From NCBI GenBank assembly GCA_905178155.1, contig CAJINV010000005.1, positions 4,713,394 through 4,777,393 on the forward strand: a stretch of 64,000 nucleotides of DNA, read 5' to 3'. Under the pieces are notes generated by a model that saw only the letters and a list, made by a program, of their open reading frames with translations, did not search any database and was not told the origin of the DNA. The DNA is from Amoebophrya sp. A120 (lineage: Eukaryota > Sar > Dinophyceae > Syndiniales > Amoebophryaceae). Shown here piece after piece: positions 10,246-20,900 of this stretch; position 1 is the first letter of the stretch, and the number at the start of each line of letters is the position of its first letter. The translations under genes were made by a program, and so were the position numbers.

Positions 10246-12150
10246 CTACTTCTTCGCGTCCGCGAACAGTACGCCTCCCTGCACGACGCACAAGCTGCAC
10301 ACCGCCGCGGTCAGCGAAAATTCCGCACCTTCGATGAACAACAGCTCCAAAAAGTACGTCAACACGATCGCGATGGCGTACACGACGTATTTCGTCGTCG
10401 CCGACAGCTTTTTCACGACAACCGTGCTCACCCAGTTTTTCTGCAGCAGGTAGAAGACCAGGAAGAGTGTGACGAGCGACCAATTGGCGAACAGGCTGCT
10501 GAAGGAGGCGTTGTTAGAACCGGATGACTCGTCGTCTTTTTCATCATCCTTCGCAGAAGGTTTTGGGAACACCGCCTGTCCTATGGGAAACAACACCAGC
10601 GACGCGACTACCGTCCCACAGGAAATATTCGCTGCTTGTACGATGACCGACGTGTCTGCTCCTCGTTTCAGCGCCCGCTCCGCCCAAATGCTGGCTCCAA
10701 CCTTGCAGACGACCGCGACGGCGAGAATGAGCGTGCCGGTGAGGGAGTCGGATTTCGATTTACTTGATGATGAATCATCGTTGTCGCCCTGTTGGTCCAA
10801 CACCACGCTCTTGAACGCCAAAATGCCCGAGAGTGTGAAGAACAAAGCGTGCCACTGAACCCGCGTTGGCGCGGTGCACTCTGGGACTAAAAATTGCGCC
10901 GCCAAGCCGGTGAGCAGCAGTCGGGACTGCAGTAACACCATGTAAGTAGTCGGCGCGACGTACTGTAAGGCGTAAATACTCAAAGAATCCTCCACGGCCC
11001 GGAGCACACCGGTGGGGAGAAACTTCAAAACGTTGGAGGGAGAGATACAGGGGTAGACGGCAGCGGAGAGAATGTTACGACTTCCGGTCGTGATTGCTGT
11101 ACCTGATTCAGCTTGTAAAAACGAGCTCGTCCCGCTTGTACTACTGCTCCCCGTAGAAGTTGTAGTTCTGCTACTGCTCCCGACCACCATTGCACTGACA
11201 AGACACGCGAGTAAAACCGAGCAAACCGACTCGGCCAAAATCACGGAAACAGGGTTGTAGGGAACGTGATTTGTCCCTTCCTTGGACCATTCCACGACAA
11301 AGGGTTGAAAAGCAGCGAGGAGCAAGAGGAGGAGGGAGGAGAAGAGCGCGAGATTGATGTTTTTGTAGTGCAGAGAATTGTAGATGAGGGCTGCTGGACC
11401 AAAATAATTTTGACCAACAGTACCAGGAGTCCACGAGGATTTTATTGTTTTTCCTGTTGTTTTTCCAGCGGTCCTCTCGTTTGATGCGTGGTCATCTTCT
11501 TCTTCCTCGGATGTTGAGGACAGGGTCCTTCTCACACGCGGGACGACAACGCTCGGCTTCTGTGTGCTGACATGAAGATCACCATCCAATTTCGGATAAT
11601 TCACCTCCCGCAGGGCCTGCTCGATCGACAACACCTTCAACTGCTGACAAGATCTCCCCCTGTGCTTGTCAAATTTCTTCGCCGCCTTGCGCAACGCCTC
11701 GCAATTCGCATGGAGATAACGCTCCAGTTGGTGCTGCTGCTCTAGTTGGACTGTCGGGGGCAAGTCGCTGCATGATACGTGCTGAAGATCATCGTGCTCT
11801 GGTTTTTCTTTTCCATCTGGTGTCACGTGGCTTCGGTAAAGCTGCTGGTCGAGTAAATTCGAACCCTGTTCTTTGTTACTAGTAGTTCGACCTGCTTCTA
11901 GTTCCAGCTCCTTCTGTTTTTCGAACAGAAACTCCTTCGCGACCGCCACGAGCGCTGCTGACTTCGAAACCGCGTCTAGCAATGCGTGGAATTCCGCTTC
12001 CCATTTTTCAAAAAACTCGGCCTCGTTTTCGCCTTTGGAGAGCGATTTCTTTAGCTTCTTGTAGTCCACCCAGGAATTGGCTTCCAGTAACGGCTCCAAC
12101 TCCTGTTCTAGCTCCGCACGGAGAGCGGTCAGGCGCTTTTGGTATTTCAT
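10246..12150 (-). CDS. SPX domain fused to a nucleotide-sugar transporter (SLC35-like)
   Basis: Single exon, 634 residues, ATG at 12150. Residues 1-175 look like an SPX domain: MKYQKRL start, SWVDYKKLKK at 26-35, an FFEKWEAE helix near 46, and the Lys-rich KAAKKFDKHRG at 155-165, which matches the inositol-pyrophosphate-binding helix of SPX proteins. An acidic/Ser linker follows (200-245). Residues 250-634 are hydrophobic with about ten membrane segments. DSLSIYALQYVAPTTYMVLL (388-407), the WAERALKRG segment near 489 and the VVVKKLSATTKY segment near 577 match the nucleotide-sugar-transporter family. Family knowledge: SPX senses inositol pyrophosphates/phosphate status, and SLC35-type carriers exchange UDP- or CMP-sugars across Golgi/ER membranes. 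Inference: sugar-nucleotide import controlled by phosphate state. The substrate cannot be read from sequence. Confidence 0.8.
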   Translation of the reverse strand: MKYQKRLTALRAELEQELEPLLEANSWVDYKKLKKSLSKGENEAEFFEKWEAEFHALLDAVSKSAALVAVAKEFLFEKQKELELEAGRTTSNKEQGSNLLDQQLYRSHVTPDGKEKPEHDDLQHVSCSDLPPTVQLEQQHQLERYLHANCEALRKAAKKFDKHRGRSCQQLKVLSIEQALREVNYPKLDGDLHVSTQKPSVVVPRVRRTLSSTSEEEEDDHASNERTAGKTTGKTIKSSWTPGTVGQNYFGPAALIYNSLHYKNINLALFSSLLLLLLAAFQPFVVEWSKEGTNHVPYNPVSVILAESVCSVLLACLVSAMVVGSSSRTTTSTGSSSTSGTSSFLQAESGTAITTGSRNILSAAVYPCISPSNVLKFLPTGVLRAVEDSLSIYALQYVAPTTYMVLLQSRLLLTGLAAQFLVPECTAPTRVQWHALFFTLSGILAFKSVVLDQQGDNDDSSSSKSKSDSLTGTLILAVAVVCKVGASIWAERALKRGADTSVIVQAANISCGTVVASLVLFPIGQAVFPKPSAKDDEKDDESSGSNNASFSSLFANWSLVTLFLVFYLLQKNWVSTVVVKKLSATTKYVVYAIAIVLTYFLELLFIEGAEFSLTAAVCSLCVVQGGVLFADAKK

Positions 12151-12830
12151 TTCTTTGATTGCACTTACTTATGGGTTTGGCAGTGGCAGAAGACAATCTT
12201 CGTGGAAGTATTTTGTACCGTAAAAAAACAAAAAGCGAAAAAGCAAGAATGTCGAAGCACGAAAAAAACGGAGAGTGTACTTGAGAGAGTTGTGGCAGTG
12301 ACTCACTTGGTTTTATTTACGCAAATTTCAATCAAACAAAAATTTCAAAACAAATGGGTCGATAACCTGACTGTAGTACGACTCGATTGGTGGGAAAATA
12401 GATGCAACGATGAGCGTGTGAGCGGAACCCGCTGTTTCTACTTACTGATACGAACACTCAACGTTAGACGTAAAGAATCTGAACGGCTGCAAACGCGGCT
12501 AAAGCAAGGGAAGCTACACCGACCAGAATATGAGAGTTTTATCTTGTGCAACCGAGGCGGAGCGAGACAGACAACACCGATGGAGTTTGCAATGAATAAT
12601 GTTAAACCGAGGTGAACTCCACAACGACGACGCCATGTGCGATCCTATCATTGGCCCTTAAAATAGAAATGGCAAACTTAATCTATCACGTATGTTGGCG
12701 AACCGAACGTCACTTTTGAGGCAAATACGAGACGGAGTCCGAATGTTCACAAACGCGAGCGATGCGCTGGGACCGAATCACATCCGACGACGAAAAGGAT
12801 AGTGCCAAAGGTGGCTGAAAATGAGATAGG
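12151..12830. other. Intergenic, 5' flank of the SPX-transporter gene
   Basis: A 158-codon plus-strand frame (12139-12615) overlaps the start of the SPX gene and has no motif. No other signal seen. Confidence 0.4.
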
Positions 12831-13900
12831 ACATTTCGTCAGGAAGAAGGGCTTGATGAACCCGGTCCCGGGTCGAACAACGCCAACACTAATGCGAAAT
12901 CGTCAAGGGCTTGGCGAGAACCGTTCCAGTTTCCTTTCCTTTCGAACCGCTCCGCCTGTCTGTCTGACAGGTACCGACCGACGCTTGCTTACCACCCAAC
13001 AGGAGCAGGGCCTGTCCAGTCGAAATCTTTTTGGGCCGCCCGGATGGCACATTCACGCAGGGGAATACACGCTCGCCACGCCGCAAGACCGGCGCCCGGG
13101 GAAGCAATCCGCAGGGCCGCTACTCGGTCCGGAGGATGAAGCGGCAATGAAGCCGGGCGAAGCCTGCCACCCCCGCCCCGTGGGCGTCAAGATCGAGGCA
13201 GCAATGCAGCGGCCCCACCCCGAGCGAAAAGAGCGAGGGCACAAGGCAAAGCGAGAAGCTAACCCTGCAGCCCACCAGGGAGGAGCGCCACGAGGTTGGC
13301 CGGCCGGGGCGCGGGGCGTGGCGGGCGGGGGCGCTACTTGCGTGGCCGGGGCACAACGGGCCGCGCAAGCTACCGGGCGAACCCGAGGCGCCCTTCCAGG
13401 TAGCCCCCGAGCGGGCGGCAGCAATGTCATCCCAAAGAAAGAAGGGGGCGGGCCGGCCCGGTCTGTACGTCAGCGATTTTTGGTCGCGGGCCTCATCCGG
13501 CTCTTACTTCCGGCGCGTGCGCCGGCCGACTGACCACGAGGCGCGCTTTCGCGCCGCCAAATTCACGCACCACGCGCCGCGCTGACGCGCGAGCCGCTGC
13601 CCCCTGGCCTTGGCCACGCCCTCGCCTCGGGGCGCCTGGCGCGCACGAACCGCTGGCGGGCCTGGTCGCTCGGCGTTTCCCACCGGGGCCGGGGCCTTGC
13701 GGCGCCGCGACTTGCGGGGGCGCGAACACTGCACGCCGGCCGGCCGCTGCCGCGCCGCGGCGCAACGGGCGCCCGAATCCTTGGCCCTGAATCGCCTGCG
13801 CTCGAAATTGCAGGCCGCGGGACTACGCCCGACGAACCTAGCAGCCCCCGCACGCTCTTGGGCCTGCGCACCCTATTTCTCAATTGCCTTGCTCACTGTT
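12831..13900. other. GC-rich island, no supported gene
   Basis: Open frames on both strands (for example 12802-13533 plus) encode Arg/Pro/Gly/Ala-rich peptides typical of unselected GC-rich DNA. No terminal repeats or motifs found. Confidence 0.45.
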
Positions 13901-14942
13901 CAATGATCTTCGCTCGCTCTGAAAAGGCAAACACGTTCGAACAACAGCTGTCCGCTTCTAAACTTCATCCAGCGATAAATTTTCCTTCACCAGGCATTCT
14001 TCTGAATCTGACTGGTCGCTTGCCGGTAATAGCCAACTGAAAGGAAAAACTTTTGTTGCGTCTTTATCAACAGGTCGCAATTTGTGCACTCTGTATTCCT
14101 GGTGCCACTCATTCATCAAATTCACGATGCTATAATCGAAGTTCTCGGAAACAAAAAAAGTCGAAAAGCTCAAGGGGCCCAGCGGCCGCTACTAGAATCT
14201 ATCTTCTTCATAAACATTAGTTTTAGGGTAAAGCGCCAGAAGTTCTGGAAACAATCAGTGTCAGAACTATCGGCGGAGGAAACAAAGAAAAGCTCTCGCT
14301 AACGATAATAGTGCTCTTGCGTTGTATTATCAGGTACTGAAATAACAGAAAACCAAAACTAGAAAAAGCTCAAGTGTTCGCAGGGAACAGCAGATTTTCG
14401 AAGGAAATCTGCTTTGATCTCTAGAGAAACAGAAACCCATGCCTCGACTGCAACATGGCGGAAAAATTGGTGCTGAAAAGCTACTGTAGAAGAAAGGTAT
14501 AGACAAAGTCAACACCAAAATCGAAGTTCTCAATGGAAAAATTCATAAGTTCTGAAAAAGTTCTCAAGTTTGAGACGAGATGAGGGACTGTGAAACAATA
14601 ACGCAGAAAGCGCGTTGCTGTCAACCAAAATCTTATCAAAGCTATAGGGAAAGAAACAGCGGAGCAGGTAGCTCTTCACGCTTACGCTACCTGTGCTGCT
14701 CACGCATCAAACATTTTCCAAAAGGTTTTTCAACATTGTTAGTGTAGAAGTAGCAGCTTCAAATTCATTATTTTTCAGTCCAGTAGTGGTAGTACTAGAT
14801 GATCTAGATCTGTTGTAATTTTCATTTTCAGTGTTTCTTCTTACTCTTAGTCCTAGGATTTTACTTATTACTTTGACTTTTGTTCATTGAGCTCAAAAAT
14901 TTTCAATGAATCCATTTACCTTACAAACCCTCCGACCCTTCT
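13901..14942. other. Intergenic, 3' of the kinesin-like gene
   Basis: AT-rich sequence with no supported gene or repeat. It presumably includes the 3' UTR of the large gene that ends at 14943. Confidence 0.4.
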
Positions 14943-17900
14943 TCAATCGCACTGCTTCGGTAACAAATCCGCAAACGACAGCGACGTGAATTTCAAATTT
15001 CCATTCGCCCCTCCTGCTGCGCTACTACTGCTGCTGCTGCTCCCATTCCCCGCACGACCAGAACCTCCCGCATGATTTCCAACCATCTTCTTCCCGCATT
15101 TCGGGCATTTCGCCTCCGCTTCCCTTCCGACGTAAAACTGGTAAAACTTCCCGCAGTTCTTATTCTCGCACTTGTGCACCCGGGCGGTGTGTTTCACGTA
15201 CACCGTTTCGCCCCGGAGCTGGAACGGGTTGTTGTATCTCGTGCTGGTCGGTGTTAAGCAAGAAGTTAAAGGGTTATTTTGCTGACCATTACTCGTCGGA
15301 AAGATCCCAATCGCGGAGTTCAGCTTCTGGTTCACTTTCTGCACCACGTTGGAGAAGAATTGGGAAACGGAACTTTCCGTAGAAGTGGCAGAAGAGGAAA
15401 CAGCGGAGGTGTTCAAAATGTGGCTTTCTTGGTCGAGTCCGGAGGCATCATTGTTGCGGTTCTCACTGTCAAACACATGATCCGCTTCCCCGGTCCGAAT
15501 CAGATTCAGATCTCTCTCCGGCGTGAAACAACCTATCGAGCTGCTGTCACTAGAGGACGTGGAAATGTCAATCACACTGTTCACCACAGCGGTGGGCGCA
15601 AAAGACGTGCTGCTACGCTTCACGTGAATTGGCAATGTGTGCTTCACGAATCGTTTTACTTCACGTCGGGATTTGCGATCAGGGTCAGCACGACGAGATG
15701 AAGCAGCGGCCGGTTGATGAACATCTTCAGCTTCTTGGTTTCCTTCATACAGCTTCGATTGCTCGGATTGCTCCACTGGTTTGTTTTCAAAAACGACTTG
15801 TTCATCCGAAGAGTTGTGACTGCTGCCCACCTTGTCTGCTTTGTCATCTTTCTCCGGCGAACTGAGGCGTAAGAACGCGGTGTCCACCACCTGATCCTCA
15901 TCGTCTTCGTTATCAAATGCAAAAATGTCTGGGTCCTCTGGAAACTTCTTGTGATGCGAGTTTGTAAATGGTGGGCGCATTGCAATACGCAGACGCGCAT
16001 GACAAGTTTTCGAGCTGCTCCTGTGTGTTTCGCTTTCCACATGACAAACTGCATACTTGCATGACAGTCAGAAGAGAGCGTTTTTATTTTTTCCTGCTCA
16101 TGCATTACAGATTTAAGAGTCATGTGAGACAAGCATGACAAACTTTCATTCTTCCAGACCCAGACATATTTGCAACGCATATTCGTCAATCGGCTCCAAC
16201 GCCTCTCCCTTAGCAACAGACGTGTTCGAACACATCGAAATCTGTTCCTGCAGCTTCATTGTCATTCCCATTTCCGCATGACAACTACTACTCTCCCCGA
16301 CTGCAGCTCCCATATCAACCGCGTGCTCAACACCGATCAACCGTGGCGAGTACTGCGGCAGGACCGGGGAGATGGTGAGAGCCGAAATCCCGCCGAAGTT
16401 TGTCATGTAGTTGTCTACTTCCATAGTTGCAACAGGTGGCGGCTGCAGCTTCTTTTCCGCCCCAGATTTCAACATGGAATCTTCCTTCTTGATGTTCGCA
16501 TCATCTTGCTGTAGTTGTTCTCCTAGTTGCTGCTCTTCCGACTCCGCATTATGAACTGCAGAAGTATCGCACTCGTATAAATCGCATGACAAATTAGCTC
16601 AGCATGACAAATGAAATTTGTCATGCTGTTTTACCTTGGGATGAAGATTTGTAAATGCATGACTGCGATTACTACGAGTACGATACTTTTGCACAGGATA
16701 CGCATCGGACAGGGACAACGGGCTCAAATTTCCCTCAATAAACTTCGAGGAAGAATTCAGAATCCGGGAACAGTTCTGCTCCAACATCGCGGAATTGAGG
16801 AAGACAGATCCCGATCCGTAGTTGCTTTCATAATTTTTTTCTTCCTTGTTCATCATCACCGTCTCTTCCTGCACCTTCGCAGCGGCTGCCGCGACTTGCA
16901 ATCCCGAGTCGTCCTTATTGTAATCCACTAGTAAAGACGAAGATTTCTCGTTATTTTCCTCCTCTTCCTATGGAGAGAAAAAAGTTTGTCACAGTCATTA
17001 AGTTGCAGGCTTTGCATTACAAATTTTTTTTGCATCACAACTTCTCCTTGTATTGCAGAAACACGACTAGGGAAATTCCTTATGAGTTGTGGCTGTGATG
17101 CATTTTTACGCATGACAGACAGTTTTGTCTTGCAAAAATGCCCATGAGTGATCGTGACGAACTTCTTTCTTTTGATACTTCCTCCGGATAGTGCAGTAAC
17201 GGCGACTCCCCCAATTTCGACAAATTGAATTTCCCCCCGCCCAAATCAGACCCGCTGGAGTAACCATCTTCATCGTCCACCCCACTTTGATTCAACATAG
17301 ATTCATCCACCGGGCGGGTGGCAGTGGTCGGGAGCTTGGAAACACCGGTGCCGGTGGTTTCATCTGCCGGCTTCGACGCTGCAAGAGCGGTTGCTTTCAA
17401 CTCACCCATGACGCCGCCAGTGAAGGCAATCTGCTTCTTCCCGACACTTCCCTTCGAACCGCTGACTACACCTGCGCGCAATCGTTGTCCCGCAACCGTC
17501 TGCCGCATCATCACGTCGTCATCCGGAGACGCAGCACCAAAGTCTTCTGCAAGAAGTGCTAGTGGTGCTGATGAAGCCGTGTCTGGTTTTTGCTGGGACG
17601 ACGCAACTAAGATCTGTTCTTCGGATATGACTTGTTCAACGTACCCAAGCGATATCGTACCCAAAAATTTTTCAAAAAGGAATAACTACCCATACAGTAT
17701 ACTAATAAACTAGCTAGTTACTTTCGCTAGAAAGATAATGTAGCTAGTTAAGCTCTATATAGTTGAAGCATCCACCGCTGGAGAGTACGACCCAGTCGCT
17801 CTACGGCTTCGCCTCGGGACATAACGTATGGGCAACAACTGACGCGCCGGGATTTTTTCGGCAACATTCGTCGCCTGCCCGGGATATGTTCGAACCATGA

Positions 17901-20900
17901 AAGAAGACCAGCACAGCGAGAAGCTCGGGCAGGCGGCTTTTCCAGCGCTTGCAGGGGCCCGGCTGCAAGCTTCTACGCCTCCGGCCAACCAGCCGCGCGA
18001 CCATCCCTCTCCCCCAATGGCACAACGGGCGCCGGCTATGCACACATCAGGGGGGGCGGGGATGCCCCGCTACGATCCCCTGCCAAAGGCACTCGTGGGC
18101 GCTTTCCTTTTTAGCGCAATCCCGGCGTTGTGGTCAGTTTTTCACTCCCCGCTACAGGGGGATGTCCAGGGGGGTAGGTGATCCCCCTCCTGCCAAGGAA
18201 GGCCGCAAGCTGCCAGACGAGAGACGGATATGCAGTGGGGCTATCCTGTGGCAGTGCCCCTGCAGGAAATCAGAACACGCACAAGAATGGGCAGCGGCGG
18301 CCCAAAAGCCTGCGCGCGCTAGATGAGGGCGCGAAGCATTTCCACGCCCTTCGGCTTTTGAATTATACACGGCCCCGCCCGCCGGTAAGGCTACGAAATT
18401 GCTACGGTTTGACAAGCGTCCCCGGCTCCGATTCGAGGCGAAGCCGTAGAGCGACTGGGTCGTACTCTCCGGCGGTGGATGCTTATTATAGCTGCATTAA
18501 CTACATATGCCTTAAGTAACTACCTTAACAAAATAGTTAGCTTCTGCACTAGATAGTTTGAGTTTTTATACTAAAAAAATTTTTTTTGGGTACGATATCG
18601 TTTGGGTACGTTGAACAAGTCATATCGGACGAGGTGGAGTTATGCTCCTGCACAATCGACTTCGATAGGGTTGAATTGGGGTTAAACGAGCTGTTGAAGA
18701 TTGTTCCCTTGTTGAGCCTTGATTTGCTCTCGTCGTCGCACGAAGACAAAAAATCGCCGGAAATGTTGTCTTGATTTTCCTTTTTGCTAGAAGAGGAGTA
18801 GCAGAGATCTTCGGCACTGTTGGCGGAAGAGAGCAGGTGGTTCGGGGGAGAGGCGTAGTTGACTAGGGTGGCCTGAAGATCGATTATGTTATCCTCTTTC
18901 AAGTACGGGTCTCGGAGGGGAGTGAACTTCTTTGCGACGTTTTCTACCTTGGAATCCAGCGTATTGTCATCTTTCACGACATCTTCTGGTAAAACTTCCT
19001 CGTTTTGGTTGACAAAATTCAAGATCTCTTCACCACTGCCCCGCCGCTTTTCCTGCTTCATTTTCATCAACATTTCCGCAGCTTTGTCCTGCACCAAACT
19101 GAGCGCCAGGTTGCTCTGCGAAATAGGGAAGCCGTACGCGGTTTGGAAAGATTGAAAGCGCTCAAAGCTGCTGTTGTTCTTGACCAGTTTCTGCTGTTTG
19201 TTCAACTCAGTGAGGGTCAAGTTGTTGCTTTGGTGATTTTCTTTCTTCTCAACGGTTTTCTCTTGTTCCTGTCTCCGCGTCTCGTTCTCAAATGTTGCTG
19301 CAAGAGCATGACCAGCACCTTGACCGGTAAGCGGCCCGGTGAATTTCCTCTCAACAGCTTCGTCGTCCGCTACGAGAAAATCACCCCGGAAAACCGTGGA
19401 CCGCTTCTTATTCTTATTTCCCGTCAAACCATTAACATTCTCGCTGAAGAGATTCCCAGTATCCAAAGCGTTCAAAAACGAGTCGTGCAAGTTGTCACCC
19501 TCCAACAAATCGCACCGGAACGCGGACTTCATCGCCTTGGCGGTTTTGATCACGGAACTCAAGCGGCCGCTATTCACATCCGGAAACAAACCAAGCGTGC
19601 TAGAACAGTCCTCCGAAGCAGCTTTCTCCTCTTCAAACAACTCGCCTTCCGTATGCGCATCGGGATTCGTTTCTTCCTCATCCGCTTCTGCTTCCTCGAG
19701 GAACAACTGGCTGCTCTTCTCATCTACATTCACGGCTCCGTAGTTGTCTTGCTGTTGAAAGGAGAACTCCTTCTCGGAACAGAACTCCAAGATGTTGCTT
19801 TCGTCGTTCAGTGCACCAAGTTGCGAAAAACCGACTGCATATCCAGTGCAAATATGTCTGGGTGTGGAAGGTTGCATCAAAGACAAAGTTATCACACTGC
19901 ATGAAAATCATGCAAGTAAGCAAGTCCGCGCTGCATCGAGCAGGCATGTGCCAAATGATTACCGAACAGCCGCCCCCTTTGTTTTGCAAGGATTCTCGGG
20001 AAAAAAGGACGGCACGAAAATCATCGGGCGCGGGTCTGGAGGTAGCTGAAGCCCAGGAGCCTGCGCCACAATCGCGAGAATCTGCCAAGGCTCGCCCCCT
20101 TCCCTCTGGAAGAAGCTGCCCGCGCCAAGCTGAAAGACGCAACCCGGAGGGAGAATTTTTGCGAACTTTCGCGCGACACCAAAACCATCAGAGGCGGTTT
20201 TGGACGTGGCTGAAACTCAGAAGTCTGCGCCAAAATCGCGAGAATCTGCCAAGTTTCGCCCCCCTCCCTCTAGAAGAAGCTGCGCCAAGCTGAAAGGCGC
20301 AACCCGGAAAGCAAATTTGTGCGATTTTTTGCGCGGCACGAAAATCATCAGCGGCGCTTTTCGACGTGGCTGAAGCCCAGAAGTCTGCGCCAAAATCGCG
20401 AGAATCTGCCAAGTTTCGCCCCCCCCCCTCTAGAAGAATCTTTCTGCGCCAAGCTGAAAGGCGCAACCCGGAAAGCAAATTTGTGCGAATTTTTGCGCGG
20501 CACGAAAATCATCAGAGGCGGTTTTGGACGTGGCTGAAGCTCAGAAGTCTGCGCCAAAATCGCGAGAATCTGCCAAGTTTCGCCCCCCTCCCTCTAGAAG
20601 AAGCTGCGCCAAGCTGAAAGGCGCAACCCGGAAAATGAATTTGCGCGAATTTTTGCGCGGCACGAAAATCATCAGAGGCGGTTTTGGACGTGGCTGAAGC
20701 TCAGAAGTCTGCGCCAAAATCGCGAGAATCTGTCAAGTTTCGCCCCCCTCCCTCTAGAAGAAGCTGCGCCAAGCTGAAAGGCGCAACCCGGAAAATGAAT
20801 TTGCGCGAATTTTTGCGCGGCACGAAAATCATCAGAGGCGGTTTTGGACGTGGCTGAAGCTCAGAAGTCTGCGCCAAAATCGCGAGAATCTGTCAAGTTT

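Noticed and set aside
12802-13533. 243-codon plus-strand frame
   Set aside because: Same compositional reason; no domain, no repeat-free ordered segment.
16170-16514. Plus-strand frames opposite the large minus-strand genes
   Set aside because: They are shadows of the minus-strand exons, which carry recognisable domains and consistent introner joins.
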